Below are positions 35,162 through 40,752 of a stretch of 40,752 nt of DNA, one piece after another. The notes under the pieces are model-generated. The model had not been told where the DNA came from, searched no databases, and saw only the letters and a program-made list of their open reading frames with translations. The position numbers were made by a program, and so were the translations under genes. The stretch is from Ileibacterium valens (GTDB lineage: Bacteria > Bacillota_I > Bacilli_A > Erysipelotrichales > Erysipelotrichaceae): assembly GCF_001945525.1 (NCBI RefSeq), contig NZ_MPJW01000115.1, positions 1 through 40,752 on the forward strand, in the 5' to 3' direction. Numbering within the stretch: position 1 is the first letter of the stretch; each line of letters opens with the position of its first letter.

Positions 35162-37255
35162 TTACTTCCAAATATAACCGATCAATCCTGAATCCGTTTC
35201 AATGATCATAAGGTTTCTAAACGTTTTTAAATGAATGGCTCCATCGTTTGCGGTTGATAAAACATCACACCCTGACTCTTTAAGGTTTTCTAAGGTTTGT
35301 ATGTGTGGATGGCCATATCGATTGTTCTTGCCAGCTGAAATCAAAGCCAGTTCCGGTTTTACTTCTGATAAGAATTCTGGATCACTCGATGTATTTGAGC
35401 CATGGTGTCCGGCCTTCAAAACATCTGCATCAACCGTATATTCATGGATCAGTTCCCTTTCAATGGCTGAAGAGGCATCTCCTGTCCACAAAAACCGAAA
35501 GTTGTCATAAGCAAAGTAACTGATCAATGAAAGATCATTAATGTCTATATCCAGTTCTGTTATCTGTCCGTTTACTTTGTCATTTCCTTCGTCTATTTCT
35601 GTTTCTGAAAAACTGCTTTGCATAGCATTTGAATGAACTCCTGACTGTGAAGTAGTCCTTAAGGAATGAAAAGGATAATCAACAGGGATTTTCTGATCTG
35701 ACGAAGTGATTACTTCTTTAATTTCAATGTCCTGGTGATTAAGTAAATCCTCGACGCTTCCCGAATGATCAAAGTCATCATGAGAGATAACCAGAGCATC
35801 GATCGTATCAATGTGATGGCTTTTCAAAAACGGAACAATGATTTTTTCACTGTTATTTCGAAACCGATTGCCCGCCGCATCAATCATAACTACGCTCTTT
35901 TGAAAGGGTTCAATGATGACTGCACAATCTCCCTGGCCAATATCCAACTGATAAACATGAAAAAATGGATCCAGCCGAAACGAGAATAGATATAACAGGA
36001 ATGCCGAAGCAAACATCACTGGAGTTTTCTTGTCTGGTTTAAATACTCCATAGATCCAGGTCAGAATAAAAATCGCCATGATCAATGGATTGACCATTCC
36101 ATGAAAAGTCATCGAATTCAGGAAGTTCCATTCTCCAGACAAAACTTCAAACAGTAAGTTGGTTAAACATTCTGATTCAACAAATAAAAGACAAATCGTC
36201 AGTAAAAAGAAGAATCCAAACAAAGATCTCAGCTTACGATAACCAACAATCATCCATAGATTCAGGTTTGAAAAATAAATCGCCTGCATCATAAGCAAGC
36301 TGATTCTTTCCTGAATTTTTGCACATATCGAGTTATTTTGAAATTTTCGATTCAGCCATAAAATGAGCGGAAGGCATAGAGAAAATTCTGAATAATCGTT
36401 TGGAGATAACAGTAAAAACACGATTAAGGAACAGGGTACTCTCCAGTCTTTATGTTTATTCAAAAGAACTCGAAACAAAGTGAAGATAAAAAGGCGAAGC
36501 AATACCGTATTCCAAAAAAAGCATTCACCATAGATGACGATCAAAACCAGAACGATCCAGTCCATACAAACAAAACTAATATCCAGAAATCTTTTAAGGC
36601 CTTTACGAATCAGATCAAATAACCCTAAAAGCGGTAAGCCCATTCGGCTGATCCATTCTGAAACCTCTTTAAAGGAAATACCATAGAAAAACAATCGAAT
36701 CAGTTTTCCCTGCTTGCTTTCGGGATCAAAACGATTTGTTAGAGCACGATAGATTCTCGCTCGAAGAGAACCAGAGTCTGCAAATCTTTTCTGATTTTTC
36801 ATTGAAGATGAATATGCAATTCCTTTTTGCTTCATCCTCTTTTCAAAGGAAAATACACCGGGATTATTCAAGGATTCGATGCGATCAAATTGATTCAGTT
36901 CGATAACATCCTGAAAGACCAGATCTGAACTCTCATAGACGACAACTTCATGCTTAAGCTCACCAGAAGGATTCATACTTCTTGCGATCGCATAATTTGA
37001 ATGAATTGAAGTCACCAGATATTCTCCTGGTTCAGGTTCATTCATCTCAAGAGATCTGTTGATCTCAAGAGTGATGATTGAAAAGAGACTTAATATAGTC
37101 CAGACAACAACCGCAATGATCACCAAACGCTCATGACGAAATCTCAGAACCAGAAAAATCAGAATGACGACAGCACAAAACAGACGAATCAGAGGATCGC
37201 TAATCCATAAGAGCCCCCAGAAGAAAAACGCAAAAAGGAAAATCAGCGAATTCAC
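35162..37255 (-). CDS. comEC: Competence membrane channel protein ComEC
   Basis: The product has 697 residues. The N-terminal membrane segments and OB-like loop (about 1-130) are followed by a membrane competence domain (about 180-425) and a C-terminal metallo-beta-lactamase-like domain. The latter shows QLDIGQGDCAVI, HxDxDH at 492-497 (SHDDFDHSGS) and LKAGHHGS. ComEC passes single-stranded DNA into the cytoplasm in natural transformation. It overlaps comEA by 4 bases (ATGA). No comEB lies between the two, unlike in B. subtilis. Confidence 0.93.
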   Translation of the reverse strand: MNSLIFLFAFFFWGLLWISDPLIRLFCAVVILIFLVLRFRHERLVIIAVVVWTILSLFSIITLEINRSLEMNEPEPGEYLVTSIHSNYAIARSMNPSGELKHEVVVYESSDLVFQDVIELNQFDRIESLNNPGVFSFEKRMKQKGIAYSSSMKNQKRFADSGSLRARIYRALTNRFDPESKQGKLIRLFFYGISFKEVSEWISRMGLPLLGLFDLIRKGLKRFLDISFVCMDWIVLVLIVIYGECFFWNTVLLRLFIFTLFRVLLNKHKDWRVPCSLIVFLLLSPNDYSEFSLCLPLILWLNRKFQNNSICAKIQERISLLMMQAIYFSNLNLWMIVGYRKLRSLFGFFFLLTICLLFVESECLTNLLFEVLSGEWNFLNSMTFHGMVNPLIMAIFILTWIYGVFKPDKKTPVMFASAFLLYLFSFRLDPFFHVYQLDIGQGDCAVIIEPFQKSVVMIDAAGNRFRNNSEKIIVPFLKSHHIDTIDALVISHDDFDHSGSVEDLLNHQDIEIKEVITSSDQKIPVDYPFHSLRTTSQSGVHSNAMQSSFSETEIDEGNDKVNGQITELDIDINDLSLISYFAYDNFRFLWTGDASSAIERELIHEYTVDADVLKAGHHGSNTSSDPEFLSEVKPELALISAGKNNRYGHPHIQTLENLKESGCDVLSTANDGAIHLKTFRNLMIIETDSGLIGYIWK

Positions 37256-37746
37256 AGACAGATTTCCTCTTTAATTCGCTCAAACATTTTTTCTCCGATA
37301 CCCTTCACATTCATAATGTCTTCCAGCGTTTGAAATCCCTGACTCTCACGATACTCAATAATTCGTCCAGCGATCTTTTCACCAATCCCGCTAAGAGTCA
37401 TCAATTCTTCCAACGAGGCTGAGTTGATCGAAATCTTTGCTTTCTGCACTTTCGTTTGTGATTTGGGAATTACGATGACATCTTCATCCTTCACCTTTTT
37501 CATCAATGCGATGGAAGAAAGGTCAGCCTGTTCTGTCGTTCCTCCAGCGACCTGAATCAGTTTTTCGATGTCTGCATCTGTCTTTAGCTCATAAACTCCA
37601 GGTTGATTGACCTCTCCTTTAATTTCAGCCTGCAAAGACAGCGGACTAGCGCGATCAAGCGAAACCGGCTGATACCTTCCCCACCAGGAGTATCCAAAAA
37701 CAAGAACCAAAGTCAGACTGCCAAACAGTTTCTGAATGTTGTTCAT
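37252..37746 (-). CDS. comEA: Competence DNA receptor ComEA
   Basis: The product has 164 residues. One N-terminal membrane segment (about 5-20) is followed by a SLBB-like domain (EIKGEVNQPGVYEL) and a C-terminal helix-hairpin-helix pair (INSASLEELMTLSGIGEK, then IMNVKGIGEKMFERI) that binds double-stranded DNA at the cell surface. The start has an AGAAGG site and it is coupled to comEC. Upstream (37747-38083) there is no gene, apart from the promoter of the divergent flavoprotein gene. Confidence 0.93.
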   Translation of the reverse strand: MNNIQKLFGSLTLVLVFGYSWWGRYQPVSLDRASPLSLQAEIKGEVNQPGVYELKTDADIEKLIQVAGGTTEQADLSSIALMKKVKDEDVIVIPKSQTKVQKAKISINSASLEELMTLSGIGEKIAGRIIEYRESQGFQTLEDIMNVKGIGEKMFERIKEEICL

Positions 37747-37984
37747 GCCTTCTTATACACCGGATTTTGATCACTGAAAAAAAAATAATTACGAATAAAA
37801 AAGTTATGAACAGGAAAGTTAGCAGCAAGAAGAGAATTATGAATAAGGTACAGACAAGGCATTTACCTGTAAACCAAGAAGGAAAAATTATCATCTGTAT
37901 GAATGAATCTTGAAATGAGATTTACTACAGGAAGTCTGTTTCTTATCCGATCAGAAAATTTGACTTCAAGAAACAGAATTTGTT

Positions 37985-38012
37985 TTGAAGACATTGCTCA
38001 ACACGGTATATT
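37985..38012 (+). promoter_or_regulatory. Promoter of the PPOX-fold gene
   Basis: TTGAAG (37985-37990) and TATATT (38007-38012) have a 16-base spacer, about 70 bases before the ATG. Confidence 0.6.
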
Positions 38013-38083
38013 GTAATTGTCCATAGAAATGACCAAGAATCTTTGCAAAGAGAGAAAAAGAAATTAATCTGGAGGAAGGAAAA

Positions 38084-38677
38084 ATGATTCATTTTGAAAG
38101 AGAAGTCTGCGAACCCGATCTGATTGAAGCGATGCTTGATATGTTCGAAGTGGTTGTCCTGTCGCTTAATGACGATGATGGATATCCATACAGCGTTCCA
38201 GTGAACTTTGGTTATGAATGTTCTGATGATGGAATTACTTTCTATATTCACTTTATGAAGCGTGGACATAAAGTCGAACTGATGCGTAAGGATCCAAGAG
38301 TGACCTTACAGCTGTACGCTTGGAATGACTTCTTTGATCATCCATATAAAGGCCATAAACATGACTACCGAAGTGTCAGCGCCAAAGGAAATATCAGAAT
38401 TATCGATCTCAAGGAAAATCCTGAACTGTTTGAACATAGCTATCGTTTGCTCATGAGCTGCAATGGGCGAACTCCTAAGCCACTTTCCGAACACAAAGGC
38501 ATTAACGCAATGAATATTGGTGAGATTTTCTGTCCATGGGATAAAATCAGTGCAAAATCCGAATTCCCACTTCGAACGGTTGAAGATGTTCCGTTCATTA
38601 ACGTTTATGAAAGGCCTGAAGACAACACACCATTCGATATCAGCGATATTATCGCTAAAAGAAAAAAGCAGTCCTGA
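38084..38677 (+). CDS. Pyridoxamine-5'-phosphate oxidase-like flavoprotein
   Basis: The product has 197 residues with a split-barrel FMN-binding fold of the PPOX/NimA type: LSLNDDDGYPYSVPVNF at the start, ITFYIHFMKRGHKVELM in the middle, and SVSAKGNIRI. Such small flavoproteins reduce or bind flavins and nitro compounds, but the substrate is unknown. A GGAGGAAGG site precedes the ATG. It is monocistronic, with a terminator at its end. Confidence 0.8.
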   Translation: MIHFEREVCEPDLIEAMLDMFEVVVLSLNDDDGYPYSVPVNFGYECSDDGITFYIHFMKRGHKVELMRKDPRVTLQLYAWNDFFDHPYKGHKHDYRSVSAKGNIRIIDLKENPELFEHSYRLLMSCNGRTPKPLSEHKGINAMNIGEIFCPWDKISAKSEFPLRTVEDVPFINVYERPEDNTPFDISDIIAKRKKQS

Positions 38678-38723
38678 TATTCAACGTATTTTGAATCATA
38701 AAAAAGTATTCTGAAAAAAAATG

Positions 38724-38754
38724 AAGCCAGCGATCACCATTCGATCTCTGGCTT
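38724..38754. terminator. Bidirectional terminator between convergent genes
   Basis: AAGCCAG / CTGGCTT with inner GATC pairs forms a hairpin. On the minus strand TTCATTTTTTTT follows; on the plus strand only TTTAA. It probably serves the split kinase operon more than the flavoprotein gene. Confidence 0.7.
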
Positions 38755-38855
38755 TAATCCTATCCGTGTTTTGAAATGAATTTATATCCATTTCTCATTG
38801 CAAAGCTATCCGCCAAATAACAGCTGTTCCCGAATGGACACCTAACATGTGAACC

Positions 38856-39860
38856 TTATGAGGAGCTGACCTGGTCGCGTTTAAACAGCCGGCCAGTCAA
38901 AGAAAGCTTCGTTGAAATTGACGAATTTTCGATCTCAAGCAGCTGTGCCTGGATCTGCTCAAGCTTTTGCAGTGATTCATCTTCAAGAGGAGCATCCAGT
39001 TCTTTTTGAAGTGAATGTAAAATTTCAAGAGCCTGATGTGCCTTATCCTGTTTTAACAAGGCGCTTACTGTCAGCAGAACATTCTTATAATCATGACGGA
39101 TTTTCTGAATTTTCAGGTCATTTTCCCGAAGACTTTCGAAATACTGATCCTGAAAGCTCATTATTTCCTTTACATGACGAAGTTTGTCCAGTGTCGCTTT
39201 TCTGGCCATGATGCTTGCGATTAAAATGATGACAAACACAACCAGGAACAACGCGATGGAAATCTGGATAGACCGAACAACCATTTTATCGCCAGTTCGC
39301 AGTACTCGTACCAACAGAATCGAAGCCGGACCTAAAACCATAATAGCTAACAGAAGCGGTTTTGCGATTTTATCCCAGTTGATAAACGGCTGCCTTAGTA
39401 AAATGACAATTCCTGGTCTTAATAAAGCAAGCAGCAGGGTTCCAATCAGATAAATCTGCAAATGGATTTCCTGAGAATAATCAATTGAAACAACAGTTTT
39501 CGCTGGAATACAGCTTAAGACGATTACTTCTGCCAGAACGTTGCTGATCTGACAAACAAAAACCCAGAATATAAGATCTTTCCACTTCGCTTTGTAAAAC
39601 ACTTTAATTAAACAGGACACTCCAACCAGATTCAGGATCAGGCTTGCAACCGGTTGAAGTCTGACACGGTTTGGATATCCTGGCATGACTAATAAAAGAC
39701 TTAAAACCCAGAAACAAAAGACACGTCCTGCAGCTTTCAGCCAGTATCTCTTCTGGTCTGTCTGACTTTTTCCAAAAGCCATTTCCATCATAATTCCAAC
39801 AAATAAGCCATCCAGACTGACTAGAAAATATTGCAGGAAAAATTCTAAATCTATACTCAT
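38856..39860 (-). CDS. Membrane sensor with histidine-containing DHp helix, no ATPase domain
   Basis: The product has 334 residues. About six to seven membrane segments span 1-218, in the style of AgrC/peptide-sensing kinases. A cytoplasmic helix follows, with the phosphoacceptor motif RHDYKN (H256 to N260), and then a second DHp helix (HQALEILHSLQKELDA). The protein ends at RDQVSSS without any N-box or G-box, so it lacks the catalytic ATPase domain of a normal histidine kinase. Its ATG overlaps the stop of the preceding ATPase gene by 4 bases. I infer that the two products form one kinase in two chains. No response regulator is in the window. Confidence 0.8.
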   Translation of the reverse strand: MSIDLEFFLQYFLVSLDGLFVGIMMEMAFGKSQTDQKRYWLKAAGRVFCFWVLSLLLVMPGYPNRVRLQPVASLILNLVGVSCLIKVFYKAKWKDLIFWVFVCQISNVLAEVIVLSCIPAKTVVSIDYSQEIHLQIYLIGTLLLALLRPGIVILLRQPFINWDKIAKPLLLAIMVLGPASILLVRVLRTGDKMVVRSIQISIALFLVVFVIILIASIMARKATLDKLRHVKEIMSFQDQYFESLRENDLKIQKIRHDYKNVLLTVSALLKQDKAHQALEILHSLQKELDAPLEDESLQKLEQIQAQLLEIENSSISTKLSLTGRLFKRDQVSSS

Positions 39861-40492
39861 ACGCTGCTGTTATTCACCAACCCTTTCGAAAATTCAAGTT
39901 TTGAAGCGGACTTCTGATTCGTCAAGTGAATTAAGGCTTCATATCGATTGCTGCCAACATATTCACCACTGAAATTTCCATCGTATTTTCTGGCAACCGA
40001 TCGTAAGATCTGCTGACCATATCCCTGTCCATAAATCTTCTTCTCCTTATTCTGAAGAGCCGTATTGCTGCAGGTAATCACCAACAGATCCCGAAGCAAT
40101 CGACCTTCCAGTTCGATCATGGGCGTATGTTTCTTTATATCTGTTTGTATATCTGTTTTCCGTTGATCTAAATTGATACGATCCAGATACTTGCTATCAC
40201 CAGCTTCTGCTTCTTTTTGAAATTGAATGCAGGAACGAATGGCATTATCGAGAAGATTTCCGAGAATTCTGCATAAATCGAGTGGATCAATCTCAAGTTC
40301 AGCCGGAATTTTTAATTCAGTTTTCAAAGCAATTCCATTCTTATTTGCTTCATGCGCTTTTGCAAAAACAATCGCATTCACGACCCGATTGACTGAGTAA
40401 CTTTTCTTTTTGCCGCTGGTCTGATCCTTGATCTCCTGATTTGCCATTTCAATTGCTTTTTTTGGTTGACCGCTTTGAACCTGATTAATCAA
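39857..40492 (-). CDS. Standalone GHKL ATPase (kinase catalytic) domain
   Basis: The product has 211 residues. An HATPase_c_5-type domain has the N-box ILGNLLDNAIRSC (about 76-88) and the glycine-rich lid GQGYGQQIL (about 150-158). The N-terminal ~40 residues resemble the end of a DHp helix (GQPKKAIEMANQEI). No phosphoacceptor histidine is present. The best start is TTG 40492; upstream in-frame codons run only back to a stop, with no ATG and a weak ribosome site. It lies before, and overlaps by 4 bases, the membrane sensor gene. Alternatively it is a 5'-truncated remnant of a former full kinase. Confidence 0.75.
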   Translation of the reverse strand: MINQVQSGQPKKAIEMANQEIKDQTSGKKKSYSVNRVVNAIVFAKAHEANKNGIALKTELKIPAELEIDPLDLCRILGNLLDNAIRSCIQFQKEAEAGDSKYLDRINLDQRKTDIQTDIKKHTPMIELEGRLLRDLLVITCSNTALQNKEKKIYGQGYGQQILRSVARKYDGNFSGEYVGSNRYEALIHLTNQKSASKLEFSKGLVNNSSV

Positions 40493-40629
40493 ACTTTCTA
40501 TAGATGAAGAATAGCAATGTCGTTAAGTTAAGGAGTGTCTTCCATGCGGAATTCGCTCCTCGTTTTTTTGATTTTTAACACAAGCAGTGGAGTTGCTCCA
40601 AAAGTTTATAAATTATCCGAATATGGCAC

Positions 40630-40657
40630 TTGACAGACCGAAGCTCGGAACTAATCC
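40630..40657 (+). promoter_or_regulatory. Candidate promoter at the right edge
   Basis: TTGACA (40630-40635) and TAATCC (40652-40657) have a 16-base spacer. The -10 match is weak. Confidence 0.35.
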
Positions 40658-40687
40658 ATAATCCGAAGGATTTCGGAGGTGGTTATT

Positions 40688-40752
40688 TTGACCCATTCGA
40701 AATCCCCTAAACAGTATCGCCAAATCTTCTATTCTTACCTGGACGGTCTGGC
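40688..40752 (+). CDS. 5' end of a gene running off the right edge (TTG start)
   Basis: GGAGG lies 8 bases before a TTG, and the frame then stays open to the edge (MTHSKSPKQYRQIFYSYL). Only about 21 residues are visible, with no family recognised. Confidence 0.4.
   Translation, partial: MTHSKSPKQYRQIFYSYLDGL

Noticed and set aside
37655-37894. Hydrophobic 79-codon ORF before comEA
   Set aside because: It overlaps comEA in another frame; its hydrophobicity comes from T-rich sequence on that strand.

Overview
The window looks like chromosomal DNA of a low-GC Firmicute. The left edge carries the 5' end of a 16S rRNA gene on the minus strand. The gene order comEA-comEC, holA, rpsT, lepA-hemW is the Firmicute late-competence and translation neighbourhood. 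The 16S fragment and overall style suggest the Erysipelotrichia, but placement below class is inference. The standard genetic code appears to be used.

Left region (1-2.9 kb): the 16S 5' end lies behind a boxA-containing leader and three tandem promoters, each with a 17-base spacer. The two proximal promoters are each bracketed by palindromes of exactly the form TTGTGA-N15-TCACAA. Next come a TerY-like von Willebrand A protein and a macro-domain protein with a helical C-terminal extension.

Restriction island (3.0-13.1 kb, all minus strand): hsdR, hsdM, a one-TRD hsdS, a frameshifted hsdS, a complete two-TRD hsdS, a Fic enzyme, a tyrosine recombinase, and a silent hsdS half with no ribosome binding site. 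Shared DNA at the central SRFIEMFG-coding joint suggests that target-recognition halves are reassorted by recombination. All copies are in direct orientation, unlike the usual invertible systems.

Housekeeping block (13.4-20.5 kb, minus strand): a GNAT acetyltransferase, a lipoprotein, rpsO with its own promoter and a folded leader, hemW, lepA and fmt. Divergent from fmt, on the plus strand, are a TPM-like membrane protein coupled to a PspA/IM30 protein, and then a cytoplasmic alpha-amylase.

Gene-poor region (24.6-29.0 kb): one acidic coiled-coil ORF whose best start is followed by an in-frame UGA, some short repeats, and two strong terminators with no recognisable gene. This looks like decayed sequence, possibly with small RNAs.

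Right region (29.0-40.75 kb): rpsT and convergent holA share a nested hairpin. They are followed by a CPA1-type cation/proton antiporter, a C69 dipeptidase, a zincin-like membrane protein (DUF3267), comEC-comEA, a PPOX-fold flavoprotein, and a two-gene split histidine kinase in which the ATPase gene precedes the membrane sensor gene. A plus-strand gene appears to begin at the right edge.
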